From the NCBI GenBank assembly GCA_021405325.1, contig QWII01000043.1, forward strand, positions 1-64,000: 64,000 bases of DNA. The letters are read 5' to 3'. Both the position numbers and the translations under genes were made by a program. Under the pieces are notes generated by a model. It had not been told where the DNA came from. It did not search any database and saw only the letters and a program-made list of their open reading frames with translations. The DNA comes from Caldilinea sp. CFX5. Lineage in GTDB: Bacteria; Chloroflexota; Anaerolineae; Caldilineales; Caldilineaceae. Positions 49,129-58,293 of the stretch are shown piece after piece. The stretch's first letter is position 1. Each line of letters opens with the position of its first letter.

Positions 49129-50083
49129 GATCATCGTTGCCGACAGATAACCAGTAGTAGTGCAAAAGAATGCCGGTCAGCAGACCGACAGCCAACTTCA
49201 CCGGCCAGGGTAGACCGCTGGGGCTGATAAAGCCCTCGATCACCCCGGCCAGGATGAGCAGCGGCACACAGCCCAAAATCAGTTGGACGCTCTGTCGGCT
49301 GCGCTGGATCAAGGCGGTGCGCCGGGTGCGCAGACCGGGGCGGATCAGGGCGTCGCCCATATACAGGCCGCAACCGCCGGCCAGAAAGATGACGCTCAAC
49401 TCAATAAAGCCATGCGCCACGACAAATTCGGCCAGGTTGCCGCTCATGCCATGCGCCTGCAAGAGGCCAAAGATGCCGCCAATAGTTAGCCCGTTGTTCA
49501 GGATCACCCAGAAGGTCAATAACCCCGCCGTAATACCGCCGGCAAAGGTCAAGAACATGACGCGAATGTTGTTTGTCAAGATAAAACTCGACGCCGCCGA
49601 ACGTTCGGTGGGCGCGATCTCCGTCCACATCTTGCCCGCTTCGACTTGCTCCACCAGCGGCTCGATACCGGCGCCGGCAAAGACATAGATGGTATCCGGG
49701 TGGCGCCAGGTGACAAAAAAGGCAATCAATGCGCCGATGAGAAATACGCCAAAACACAGGCTCGTATATGGCAGTAAGGCGCGGTATAATAGCGGGAAGT
49801 CGCGGCGGTAAAATTGGGTCAACGCCTGTCGGCGCAACGGCTCCTCTTGGTAGATCTGCGCGTGGGCGCGACTGACCAGCCCATTCAAATAGTGCGTTAC
49901 CCGCTGGTTGGGGAAATCGCGCTGGGCTAGGGCCAGATCAGAGGTGGCGGCGCGATAGAGCCGTCCCAGGTCGGCCAACTCCTGGGGCGAAAGACGCCGG
50001 ATATCGGTTTTGGTTTGCGTCAGCAGGCTCTCCAACTGTTGCCAGGCCGGCCGCCGTTCGGTCAGAAATGTATCGACATTCAT
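49112..50083 (-). CDS. SpoIIM/DUF95 family membrane protein
   Basis: 323 residues. A soluble helical N-terminal third ([20 protein letters not shown]) is followed by about five transmembrane helices, including [35 protein letters not shown] and [19 protein letters not shown], with the family's [17 protein letters not shown] motif. The function is not established outside sporulation; the gene commonly pairs with an RDD gene, as here (divergent, 30 bases apart). The last residues (RSKDL) and stop are encoded by the AGTAAAGACT repeat. No Shine-Dalgarno is seen. Confidence 0.88.
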   Translation of the reverse strand: MNVDTFLTERRPAWQQLESLLTQTKTDIRRLSPQELADLGRLYRAATSDLALAQRDFPNQRVTHYLNGLVSRAHAQIYQEEPLRRQALTQFYRRDFPLLYRALLPYTSLCFGVFLIGALIAFFVTWRHPDTIYVFAGAGIEPLVEQVEAGKMWTEIAPTERSAASSFILTNNIRVMFLTFAGGITAGLLTFWVILNNGLTIGGIFGLLQAHGMSGNLAEFVVAHGFIELSVIFLAGGCGLYMGDALIRPGLRTRRTALIQRSRQSVQLILGCVPLLILAGVIEGFISPSGLPWPVKLAVGLLTGILLHYYWLSVGNDDRSKDL

Positions 50084-50113
50084 AGAAATTGCATGAATTA
50101 CAGGAATTGCATC

Positions 50114-50953
50114 ATGAGCGAAAATTGGTTACAGGAAGAGTATACCATTGATACGCCGGAAAATGTAAGCTTTGGCTACGAAATTGCAGGGATTGGCAGT
50201 CGCTTCCTCAGCGGCTTGATCGATGCCGTGCTTTTAGTCTTGGCAATCATCTTCCTGAACATTGTTTTAGCGGCACTCATGGAGTGGGCCAACGCCGATC
50301 AGGTGGCCGCAACCATCATCGGAGAAGAGACCAGCGTCACCTGGGCCGGCGGTCTGCTTTTGGCGATCTACACGCTGCTCAACTTCATCTTGATCTGGGG
50401 CTACTTTGTGGTCTTTGAATTGACCTGGAACGGGCAGACCCCCGGCAAGCGCTGGGCCAAATTGCGCGTGGTGCGCGCCAACGGCAACCCCGCCGGTTTT
50501 CTCGATGTGGTGATTCGCAACCTGGTGCGCATTGTGGACTTTTTACCTGTCGGCTATGGCCTGGGCCTGACTGTCATGTTCTTCAACCAACAGGCGCGCC
50601 GGCTAGGCGACTTTGCCGCCGGCACCATTGTCATCAAAGAGCGCGCCGGCCTCTCACTCGATAACCTGGGGGACAATCGCCGACGCGCCCTCTTTGTCAC
50701 GCCGACGCCGGAACAACAAGCAGCCTGGCAACAGCGTTTTCCCGCCCTCCGTCGCCTCTCTGCCAACGACTATGACTTGATTCGCGACGCCCTCGCCCGC
50801 CATGACCAGGGGCAACTTACCCCCGGCGCCTTGCACCGGTTAGCCGCCGCCATTGCCGGCAAATTGGACGCGGGCGTCCCAGAGTTCAACTGGCAAGCCA
50901 GCCGCGCCTTTCTGGTCGATGTGGCGGAAGCGTATCGGCATCGCGGTAGTTAG
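50114..50953 (+). CDS. RDD family membrane protein
   Basis: 279 residues. The RDD domain (residues 15-165) starts with [21 protein letters not shown] (Arg-Asp pair), continues with [17 protein letters not shown] and [11 protein letters not shown], and has three transmembrane helices. A cytoplasmic C-terminal helical part follows. Divergent from the SpoIIM-type gene; together they recall clusters with MoxR/DUF58 genes, which are absent here. The TAG stop is the first three bases of a perfect 25-bp hairpin. Confidence 0.88.
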   Translation: MSENWLQEEYTIDTPENVSFGYEIAGIGSRFLSGLIDAVLLVLAIIFLNIVLAALMEWANADQVAATIIGEETSVTWAGGLLLAIYTLLNFILIWGYFVVFELTWNGQTPGKRWAKLRVVRANGNPAGFLDVVIRNLVRIVDFLPVGYGLGLTVMFFNQQARRLGDFAAGTIVIKERAGLSLDNLGDNRRRALFVTPTPEQQAAWQQRFPALRRLSANDYDLIRDALARHDQGQLTPGALHRLAAAIAGKLDAGVPEFNWQASRAFLVDVAEAYRHRGS

Positions 50954-51011
50954 GTGGCTGGTTCGTTCGTTGGTTTCGACAGGCTCAACCAACGAACGAA
51001 CCAGCCACCTA
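50951..51011. repeat. Constant-loop hairpin (loop TCGACAGGCTC) at the RDD stop
   Basis: Perfect 25-base arms 50951-50975 and 50987-51011 (TAGGTGGCTGGTTCG...) around the 11-base loop. The RDD stop TAG is the outermost triplet of the arm. Further words of the same type (CCAACGAAACCAACCAACG) follow until radC. Confidence 0.97.
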
Positions 51012-51059
51012 GCCGACCAGCCAACGAAACCAACCAACGAACATATAAGGATTTGTAAA

Positions 51060-51770
51060 ATGGAGCGAACCCAATCGCCCGAATACCTCCTGATGATCCG
51101 GGATCTGCCCGATGATCTGCGGCCGCGCGAGCGGATGCTCTATGCCGGCCCCAGTGCGTTGAGCACGGCGGAGTTGTTGGCGATCATCCTGCGCGTCGGC
51201 AACCGGGGCGAGAATGTGATTCGCATGTCCGAGCGGTTACTGAGCGAATTTGGCGGTCTGCCTGGGCTGGCCCAGGCCAACTTCGAGGAGCTTTGTGGCG
51301 CACACGGCATTGGCGACGCCAAAGCAACCCAGATCAAGGCGGCGCTCGAATTGGGCCGGCGCCTCATGGCGGCGGCGCCACAGGAGCGGTTGCAGGTGCG
51401 CAGCCCGCTCGATGTCGCCAATTTGTTGATGCTGGAAATGAGCCTATTGGAGCAAGAGCAGTTGCGCGTGGTCTTGTTGGATACGAAAAATTTTATTTTA
51501 CGCGTTCATACGGTCTACACCGGCAGCCTGAACAGCGCCGTGGTGCGCATTAGCGAAGTCTTCCGCGAACCGATTCGCACCAACAGCGCGGCCATTGTCG
51601 TCACCCACAACCACCCCAGCGGCGACCCCACCCCCAGCCCCGAAGATGTGCGCGTCACCGAAATGATTGTCGAGGCCGGCGCGCTACTCGATATTGATGT
51701 TTTGGATCATCTAATCATCGGGCGCAACCGCTTTGTAAGTATGAAAGAACGTGGCTTAGGTTTCAAATAA
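51060..51770 (+). CDS. radC: RadC family JAB domain protein
   Basis: 236 residues. N-terminal UPF0758 helices with a helix-hairpin-helix ([22 protein letters not shown]) precede a JAB/MPN metalloprotease-like domain whose zinc residues are in [19 protein letters not shown]. RadC is no longer considered a real repair protein; its role is open. The ATG at 51060 follows AAGG; longer in-frame starts run through the hairpin. Converges on the methyltransferase gene, three bases apart. Confidence 0.92.
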   Translation: MERTQSPEYLLMIRDLPDDLRPRERMLYAGPSALSTAELLAIILRVGNRGENVIRMSERLLSEFGGLPGLAQANFEELCGAHGIGDAKATQIKAALELGRRLMAAAPQERLQVRSPLDVANLLMLEMSLLEQEQLRVVLLDTKNFILRVHTVYTGSLNSAVVRISEVFREPIRTNSAAIVVTHNHPSGDPTPSPEDVRVTEMIVEAGALLDIDVLDHLIIGRNRFVSMKERGLGFK

Positions 51771-51773
51771 ATT

Positions 51774-52608
51774 TTATGGCCTATCCATTGCTGGTTTGCG
51801 TGCATAAAGGACAAAGACAGCCCAGGTCAGGAAACAACACCCGGCCCGTTGCCGCGCTTGTTGGTCGGCCACCCAGGCGGTCACTTCGGCGGCCGATAAC
51901 ACCCCGGCGGCCTGGGCGTGCGCCAGCGAAGCGCGAAACCAGAGTGCATAGGCAAAAGCAAAGTCAGTGACAATGCCGGTCAACGGGGTAATATTGATTT
52001 CCTCTAGTCCCAAATCCAGCGCATAGCCGGGCAACTGGCGCCCAATCCAGCCATTGGACTCATAATCACTCATAAAGTGGATAAAGCGGCGGGTGACATC
52101 CCGGTCGGCGGCGTCGATCACCGAAGCATCGGCATCCGGGCCGGGGATGACCAGTCGACCACCGGGGCGCAACACCCGCACCATCTCCGCCAGCGCTCGG
52201 CGGGGGTCGGGCAGGATCTCAAAGACGCCGGTGGCGTAACAGCCGTCAAAGCAGTTGTCGGCAAAGGGCAGCGCGTGAGCGTCGGCTATGCGATAGTCAA
52301 TGGGCAAGGTCAGCCCGGTGGACCGCGCTTTCGCCTCGGCAATCATGGTCGTGCTGACATCAATGCCGATCACCTGTCCCGCCTGACCTACCTGTGGCGC
52401 CAGCGCGCGCACGGCGCCACCCGTGCCGCAGCCTACATCCAAGATTGTCTCACCTTCTTGCACCGCCAGCAGGTCAAAGATAGCGCGATATTGTTCGGGG
52501 TCGCTGTCGCTTTGCCCCCGCCGATAGTTGTCCATGAACCGGATGTAGGCAGTGGGATCGCCGGTTTGGTCGATGGCAGCCCAGCCGGCTTGAAAACTAT
52601 ATTGAAAA

Positions 52609-52622
<14 letters not shown>
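51774..52622 (-). CDS. Class I SAM-dependent methyltransferase
   Basis: About 282 residues. SAM motif [17 protein letters not shown], motif [26 protein letters not shown] and the [11 protein letters not shown] segment fit the ubiE/Methyltransf_11 group. The substrate is unknown. The start at 52622 overlaps the end of the ABC ATPase gene by 14 bases, so both are co-translated and the enzyme may modify the transported compound or a pathway intermediate (inference). Confidence 0.87.
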
Positions 52623-53364
<742 letters not shown>

Positions 53365-53384
53365 AGGTACTGATTGTCTACTGG

Positions 53385-53455
53385 GAGATTGGGTGATTGG
53401 GAGATTGGGTGATTTCGACAAGCTCAATCACCCAATCTCCCAATCACCTAATCTC
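53385..53455. repeat. Constant-loop octamer hairpin (loop TCGACAAGCTC)
   Basis: 30-base arms 53385-53414 and 53426-53455 with one mismatch. The left arm reads GAGATTGG, GTGATTGG, GAGATTGG, GTGATT, i.e. strict octamers. Its outermost base is the last base of the adaptor gene stop TAG on the minus strand. Confidence 0.97.
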
Positions 53456-54927
53456 TAATTCCCGCCAAAAAGCGCACCCCGTAACCGCTCCCCGCTGCTC
53501 GCTGTAATCAGTGCCACGCGATCCCCATCGGTCAGGCCGGCGAGAATCTGGCTTTCCCGTTCATTGCGCAGCCCCAACTCCACCGTTTGTAGCGCTGGCG
53601 CACCATTGACCATACGATAGACAAAGGCTTGGTCGGTCTCGCGATCCAATTGGATGTAGCGGTTGGGCAACAAAACCACGTTGTCCACCTGCGCCGTGGT
53701 GATGATCGCCGTGGCGCTCATGCCGGCGCGTAAAGGGGCGTCGCTGGGGTCAGGGACGATGGTCACTTCATAGGCGATGACGCCGGCCACGTCGTTGGCG
53801 ACCGGGGAAATTTCGGTGACGCGTCCGCTCAAGTCGCGATCAGGCAAGGCATCGACGCTCAGGCGTGCGACCTGGCCGACAGCGACCTGGCGCACATCGA
53901 TCTCATCGACCAGCACCGTCATGTGAAACTGGTCAACATCGGTCAGCACGACCGCCGCCAGTTGACCGCCGCTCAGTTCTCCCTGGCGGATATTGACTTG
54001 GCTGACGACGCCCCGGAAGGGCGCCACCAGTTGGCCATTGGTGAGTGAATATTGGGCCTGCAGCGCATTCAACTCGGCTTGCCGCACCTGGGCGCGGGCG
54101 ATGCGCAAATCTTCTTCGTTTGGCCCCTCCAGCAACGCTTTCAGGTTGTTCTGCGCGGTGATCACGCTGCTCTGCGCCTGGCGTAGACCGGACTGGGCCT
54201 GGGCAATCTGGTTGAGCGCGCCGGCAACCTGCGCCTGATCCGGCCCTTCTTCGGTCAGGGCGGCCTGGGCGCGGGCCACTTCAAGCGCCACCGTCGCCTG
54301 CTCCAACTGGGCCGATTGGGGCAACATGCCGATGTTCGGTTGATTTTTGACTTCGTTATAGGCTTGCTGCGCCTGTTTCAGATTGGCTTCGGCCTGGCGC
54401 ACCTGGGCCAGGTTGACCGTTTGCTGCGCCGCCGAAGGACCGGCCAACAGTTGGCGGTAAGTGGCCTGGGCGCTGGCGAGGGCGGCTTCGGCGCTGGCGA
54501 CATTGGTCTGGGCGACGACAACAGCGGCCTGAGCGGCGGCAATATCTTCAGCGCTGGGCGGTGTCGCCAGTTTGGCAAGTTGGGCTTCGCTGATCTCCTG
54601 GCTGATCTTGGCTTGAGCCAAGGCCAGGGTTAGCTCGGTGGTCTCCAGTTCGGCCAACATCTGCCCGGCTTCCACCGTTTGGCCGGGGCTGACCAGCACT
54701 TTCGCAATGCGCCCGGCGCTGCGAAAGGAGAGCGACACCTGCGCCTCCGGTTCAATATTACCGGTGGCGCTCACCGTGCTGGCAATGGTGCCACGTTGGA
54801 CGGCAACGGTTTCATAGGTCGGCGCCGCCGCTTGTTCCGCCTGCATCTGTTGATAGCGTTGATAGCCAAACCAGCCGCCGACACCAAGAATGGCAAGTAC
54901 TACAAGAGTGATCAGGATTCTACGCAT
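53455..54927 (-). CDS. HlyD/MacA-type efflux adaptor
   Basis: 490 residues. Anchor helix 3-22 (ILITLVVLAILGVGGWFGY), lipoyl half (VSATGNIEPEAQVSLSFRSAGRIAKVLVSPGQTVEAGQMLAEL), long Ala/Gln coiled coil (about 100-290), second lipoyl half (GQLVAPFRGVVSQVNIRQGELSGG) and beta-barrel/MPD region with VVLLPNRYIQLDRE. It works with the ATPase downstream; the permease must come from elsewhere, for example the double permease at 34.6 kb. The ATG at 54927 is preceded by ACGAATCAC words. Confidence 0.88.
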   Translation of the reverse strand: MRRILITLVVLAILGVGGWFGYQRYQQMQAEQAAAPTYETVAVQRGTIASTVSATGNIEPEAQVSLSFRSAGRIAKVLVSPGQTVEAGQMLAELETTELTLALAQAKISQEISEAQLAKLATPPSAEDIAAAQAAVVVAQTNVASAEAALASAQATYRQLLAGPSAAQQTVNLAQVRQAEANLKQAQQAYNEVKNQPNIGMLPQSAQLEQATVALEVARAQAALTEEGPDQAQVAGALNQIAQAQSGLRQAQSSVITAQNNLKALLEGPNEEDLRIARAQVRQAELNALQAQYSLTNGQLVAPFRGVVSQVNIRQGELSGGQLAAVVLTDVDQFHMTVLVDEIDVRQVAVGQVARLSVDALPDRDLSGRVTEISPVANDVAGVIAYEVTIVPDPSDAPLRAGMSATAIITTAQVDNVVLLPNRYIQLDRETDQAFVYRMVNGAPALQTVELGLRNERESQILAGLTDGDRVALITASSGERLRGALFGGN

Positions 54928-54933
54928 GGATGA

Positions 54934-54963
54934 GTGATTCGTGTTACGTGATTCGTGTTGCGC
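54934..54963. repeat. GTGATTCGTGTTACG words before the adaptor gene
   Basis: GTGATTC, GTGTTAC, GTGATTC, GTGTTGC: strict heptamers, same vocabulary as the rsmA end element. Confidence 0.85.
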
Positions 54964-55126
54964 CAGCAAGCCGATGTCGCCGACAAGGGCGAATCGAGAC
55001 TAACGCTCAAATTATTTGCTCATAAGCTGATGATCGCGCTGATATTGTAACAGGTCTGTTGCCTCTTTCCCTATTTTGCTGGGGAATGGGCTAGATTTCC
55101 GCCGCTATCCTTGTGAATTTTCCTAC

Positions 55127-55155
55127 TTGACAAAAAGTCAAAAGTGGAATAAACT
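55127..55155 (+). promoter_or_regulatory. Promoter of the metal importer operon
   Basis: TTGACA (55127-55132), 17-base spacer and TAAACT (55150-55155). The start of transcription would fall at about 55162, inside the operator-like inverted repeat. Confidence 0.7.
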
Positions 55156-55158
55156 ATT

Positions 55159-55174
55159 TTTAGCTAAGACTAAA
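55159..55174. promoter_or_regulatory. Candidate DtxR/MntR operator TTTAG-N6-CTAAA
   Basis: TTTAG (55159-55163), CTAAGA, CTAAA (55170-55174), containing the perfect palindrome TTAGCTAA (55160-55167). It overlaps the predicted transcription start of the importer. The half-site resembles the TTAG/CTAA ends of known DtxR-family boxes. Confidence 0.5.
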
Positions 55175-55243
55175 TTTATGGTTATAGATAAAAACTATGC
55201 TCTTTGAGTACACATATTGAGTAAATGGAGGGTAGCTAAAGTT

Positions 55244-56173
55244 ATGCGTTCCAAACTAATTCTCTTGGTGTTGATCTTGCTGCTAGTCACCGGGTGTAGC
55301 GACGGCGAACCGACGGCGGCGGCGGCCAGTGATGGTCTGCACATTGTAACCACCACCAGCATGATCACCGACATTACCAAAGTGGTCGGCGGCGATCAGG
55401 TGGCGGTGACCGGCTTGATGGGCGCCGGCATCGACCCCCATCTCTACGTCGCCAGCGAAGGGGACATGGAGTTGCTGCAGAATGCCGATGTCATCTTCTA
55501 CAATGGCCTCTTTCTGGAAGCCCAGATGGCCGAAATTCTAGAGCAGATCGGCGAACGAAAAACGGTCGTTCCCGTGACCAAGGGCATTGATCCGCAGCAA
55601 CTCCTGCCTTGGGCCAATTATGCCGATGAGTATGATCCCCATGTCTGGTTTGATGTCACGCTCTGGATGAAGGCGGTGGAAACAGTGCGCGATACGCTGG
55701 CGACGGTCGATGCCGCCAACGCCGCCACTTATCAGGCTAACGCCGCCGCCTATCTGGCAGAGTTAACAAAACTCGACGCCTACGTCAAGGAGCAGGCGGC
55801 GCGTGTACCCGCCGATCAGCGCATTGTCATCACTGCCCATGACGCCTTCCACTACTTTGGCCGCGCCTATGGTTTTGAAGTGCGCGGTCTGCAAGGCATC
55901 AGCACCGCCTCCGAAGCCGGTACGGCTGATGTCCAGGCGCTGGCTGACTTTATTGCCGAAAAACAGATCAAGGCGATCTTTGTCGAATCATCGGTGCCGG
56001 TGCGCAATATTGAAGCGCTCCAGGCCGCTGTCCAGGACCGTGGTTTTACCGTCGGCATCGGCGGGCAACTCTTCTCCGACGCCATGGGCGACCCTGGTAC
56101 GCCGGAGGGCACCTATGTCGGCATGGTGCGCCATAATATTGATACGATTGTGGGGGCGTTGTTGGGTGAGTAA
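55244..56173 (+). CDS. Metal ABC transporter substrate-binding lipoprotein (TroA/MntA type)
   Basis: 309 residues. Signal peptide and lipobox LLVTGC give a lipid-anchored Cys18. Family 9 binding protein with metal ligands H66 (IDPHLY), H133 (DPHVWFD), H199 (TAHDAFHYF) and D279 (LFSDAMGD). This His3-Asp set is that of TroA, whereas manganese-specific PsaA/MntC have Glu at the third position; no His-rich ZnuA loop is present. Zn or Mn are therefore both possible. The ATG at 55244 gives a proper signal peptide and is preceded by GGAGGG; an upstream TTG is less likely. Confidence 0.92.
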   Translation: MRSKLILLVLILLLVTGCSDGEPTAAAASDGLHIVTTTSMITDITKVVGGDQVAVTGLMGAGIDPHLYVASEGDMELLQNADVIFYNGLFLEAQMAEILEQIGERKTVVPVTKGIDPQQLLPWANYADEYDPHVWFDVTLWMKAVETVRDTLATVDAANAATYQANAAAYLAELTKLDAYVKEQAARVPADQRIVITAHDAFHYFGRAYGFEVRGLQGISTASEAGTADVQALADFIAEKQIKAIFVESSVPVRNIEALQAAVQDRGFTVGIGGQLFSDAMGDPGTPEGTYVGMVRHNIDTIVGALLGE

Positions 56174-56174
56174 C

Positions 56175-56292
56175 GTAGTAAAGACTAATGAAGGGTAGCG
56201 AATGGTTTCGGTAATCCTTGGAACTTGTCACGCCGGCGGCGATGACCTACAGTTACCGATTTATTTTCGTAACGTTCATCAGTCTTTACTAC
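56175..56292. repeat. AGTAAAGACT inverted repeat, copy 2
   Basis: 18-base arms 56175-56192 (GTAGTAAAGACTAATGAA) and 56275-56292 with one mismatch. It begins one base after the binding-protein stop and fills most of the gap to the ATPase gene. The right arm and its left neighbour (GATTTATTTTCGTAACGTT) resemble 49092-49127. Confidence 0.85.
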
Positions 56293-56314
56293 CAACAAAG
56301 TAGAGGCAGAAGCA

Positions 56315-57139
56315 ATGACAAAGCAACTCGCGGTCGAAGTGACCGATTTGACGGTGGCATACGAAGAGAAGCCGGTGTTGTGGGATGTGGATGTGACGGC
56401 GCCGGCAGGGACGTTGATGGCGATTGTCGGGCCGAATGGCGCGGGAAAAACAACCTTGATCAAGGCGATCCTGGGGTTGGCGCCGGCGGCGGCAGGACAA
56501 GTGTTGATCTACGGCCAACCCTATAGTGAACAGCGGCGGTTGGTGGGCTATGTTCCCCAGCGCGGCAGTGTCGATTGGGATTTTCCCACCAGTGTGCTGG
56601 ATGTGGTGATGATGGGGCGCTACGGCGCGTTGGGCTGGTTCAAGCGGCCCGGTCGCCGGGAACGGGAGCAGGCGCTGGCTGCACTCGACAAGGTGGGCAT
56701 GGCCGCCTACGCCGACCGCCAGATTAGCCAGCTTTCGGGCGGACAGCAACAGCGCACCTTCCTGGCGCGCGCGCTGGTGCAAGATGCGCAAGTCTACTTT
56801 ATGGACGAACCCTTCCAGGGCGTTGACGCGACAACCGAGCGGGCGATTGTCGATCTGCTCAAAGAGTTGCGCGCCGCCGGGCGCACGGTCATCGTCGTCC
56901 ACCATGATCTACAGACGGTGCCGGAGTATTTTGACTGGGTGACGTTACTCAATGTACGGCGCATTGCCTGTGGCCCGGTGACAGAGGTCTTCACCGAGGA
57001 GAATCTGCGCTTGACCTACGGTGGCCGCGTCGCCTTTCTCAGCCGTAACGGCGCCTCACCCGTGGGGACGGGGCCGCTCATTGCGCCGGCGCCGGTGCAA
57101 CTGCTGGGGGAAGCGGCGGTCGCGGCGGGGCCGCAATAG
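56315..57139 (+). CDS. Metal ABC transporter ATP-binding protein
   Basis: 274 residues. Walker [10 protein letters not shown] near residue 42, the family-typical [26 protein letters not shown], signature LSGGQQQR, Walker [13 protein letters not shown] and H-loop VVHHD. The RGSVDWDFP segment marks Mn/Zn importers. A Pro/Ala tail of ~25 residues ends the protein. Part of the operon binding protein-ATPase-permease-permease. Confidence 0.94.
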   Translation: MTKQLAVEVTDLTVAYEEKPVLWDVDVTAPAGTLMAIVGPNGAGKTTLIKAILGLAPAAAGQVLIYGQPYSEQRRLVGYVPQRGSVDWDFPTSVLDVVMMGRYGALGWFKRPGRREREQALAALDKVGMAAYADRQISQLSGGQQQRTFLARALVQDAQVYFMDEPFQGVDATTERAIVDLLKELRAAGRTVIVVHHDLQTVPEYFDWVTLLNVRRIACGPVTEVFTEENLRLTYGGRVAFLSRNGASPVGTGPLIAPAPVQLLGEAAVAAGPQ

Positions 57140-57153
57140 AAAGGGGCGCCGTC

Positions 57154-58293
57154 ATGGATTTATCAACACTCTTTTACAATCTCTTTTTTGACTATACGTT
57201 GCGCACCGTAGCGCTGGGCGTTGGCGTGCTGGGCATTGTCGGCGGGGCGCTGGGGTCCTTTGCCATGTTGCGCCGCCAGAGCTTGCTGGGCGATGCCATG
57301 TCCCATGCTGCGCTGCCGGGGGTGGTGCTGGCCTTTATGCTCACCGGCTCCAAAGCGCCGGTCGTGCTGCTGCTGGGGGCGGCGGTGGCCGGCCTGGTCA
57401 GTACGTTGGTGATGATCGGCATCAACCGCTATACACGCATTAAAGAAGACAGTGCATTGGGCATTATCCTATCGGTCTTTTTTGGCTTCGGGCTGCTGTT
57501 GCTCACCTTTCTGCAACGCAACCCCGATGCGCGCCAGGCCGGGCTGAACAAATTTCTCTTTGGGCAGGCCGCCACCTTGTTGGTGCAGGATGTGCTGGTG
57601 ATGAGCCTCTTTGGCGGGCTGGCGCTGCTGCTCATGCTGCTCTTTTGGAAAGAGATCAAGTTGCTGACCTTTGACCGTGACTTTGGCGCCAGCCTGGGCT
57701 ACCCGATGACGCTGCTGGAAATTCTCATCACCGTTCTGTTGGTGCTGGCGATCGTGATTGGCTTACAGGCGGTGGGAGTTGTGTTGATGAGCGCAATGGT
57801 GGTGGCCCCGGCGGCGGCGGCGCGCCAGTGGACGAACCGGCTGGGGGTCATGGTGATGCTGGCCGCCGGCTTTGGCGCCTTGGGCGGCGTCGGCGGCGCG
57901 TTGATCAGCAGCACCGGCGCCGGCTTGTCCACCGGGCCGGTCATTGTTCTCTGCGTCAGTGCAATTGTGATCGTCTCGCTGTTACTGGCGCCCAATCGGG
58001 GCGTCCTCTGGCGCTGGCTGACCCAGCGCCGGAACCGACGTCGTTTGCAGACCGAGCAGGTCTTGAGCAATCTCTATCTGCTGGCTGCGCAACATGCCGA
58101 ACCGACCCATCCGCACACCGCTGCCGCCCTCCAGGTTATGGGCGCGACGCCGGAAAGCGTCCTGGATAGCCTCAAAGCTCTGGCCGCCGATGGCTTGGTG
58201 GAGCAAGCGGCGAACAATCAATGGGCGTTGACGCCAACGGGCGTGCAACGCGCCCAGCAACTGGCCGGGCAACCGAAAGGGGGTCTGCGATGA
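57154..58293 (+). CDS. Metal ABC transporter permease with C-terminal winged-helix tail
   Basis: 379 residues. Residues 1-275 are an ABC-3 permease with eight or nine helices, the MSHAALPG and GVVLMSAMVVAPAAAARQ motifs included. After a basic linker (RRNRRRLQTEQ) residues 300-379 form a DtxR-like winged helix: VLSNLYLLAAQH, ESVLDSLKALAADGLVEQ, NNQWALTPTGVQRAQQLAG. A normal permease ends near residue 285. AAAGGGG precedes the ATG; the stop overlaps the next start (ATGA). Confidence 0.9.
   Translation: MDLSTLFYNLFFDYTLRTVALGVGVLGIVGGALGSFAMLRRQSLLGDAMSHAALPGVVLAFMLTGSKAPVVLLLGAAVAGLVSTLVMIGINRYTRIKEDSALGIILSVFFGFGLLLLTFLQRNPDARQAGLNKFLFGQAATLLVQDVLVMSLFGGLALLLMLLFWKEIKLLTFDRDFGASLGYPMTLLEILITVLLVLAIVIGLQAVGVVLMSAMVVAPAAAARQWTNRLGVMVMLAAGFGALGGVGGALISSTGAGLSTGPVIVLCVSAIVIVSLLLAPNRGVLWRWLTQRRNRRRLQTEQVLSNLYLLAAQHAEPTHPHTAAALQVMGATPESVLDSLKALAADGLVEQAANNQWALTPTGVQRAQQLAGQPKGGLR

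Larger units (their letters stand above)
54964..55243. other. Divergent region before the metal importer
   Basis: Apart from the promoter and operator listed separately, this 280-base region shows no gene, no riboswitch that I can recognise and no further repeat. Confidence 0.5.

Noticed and set aside
50853..51059. N-terminal extension of RadC
   Set aside because: The upstream in-frame codons are RDD antisense-register sequence and hairpin; RadC homology begins after the ATG at 51060.
55020..55240. Manganese (yybP-ykoY) or other riboswitch before the metal importer
   Set aside because: I could not find the conserved loops or a terminator; a protein operator explains the site better.
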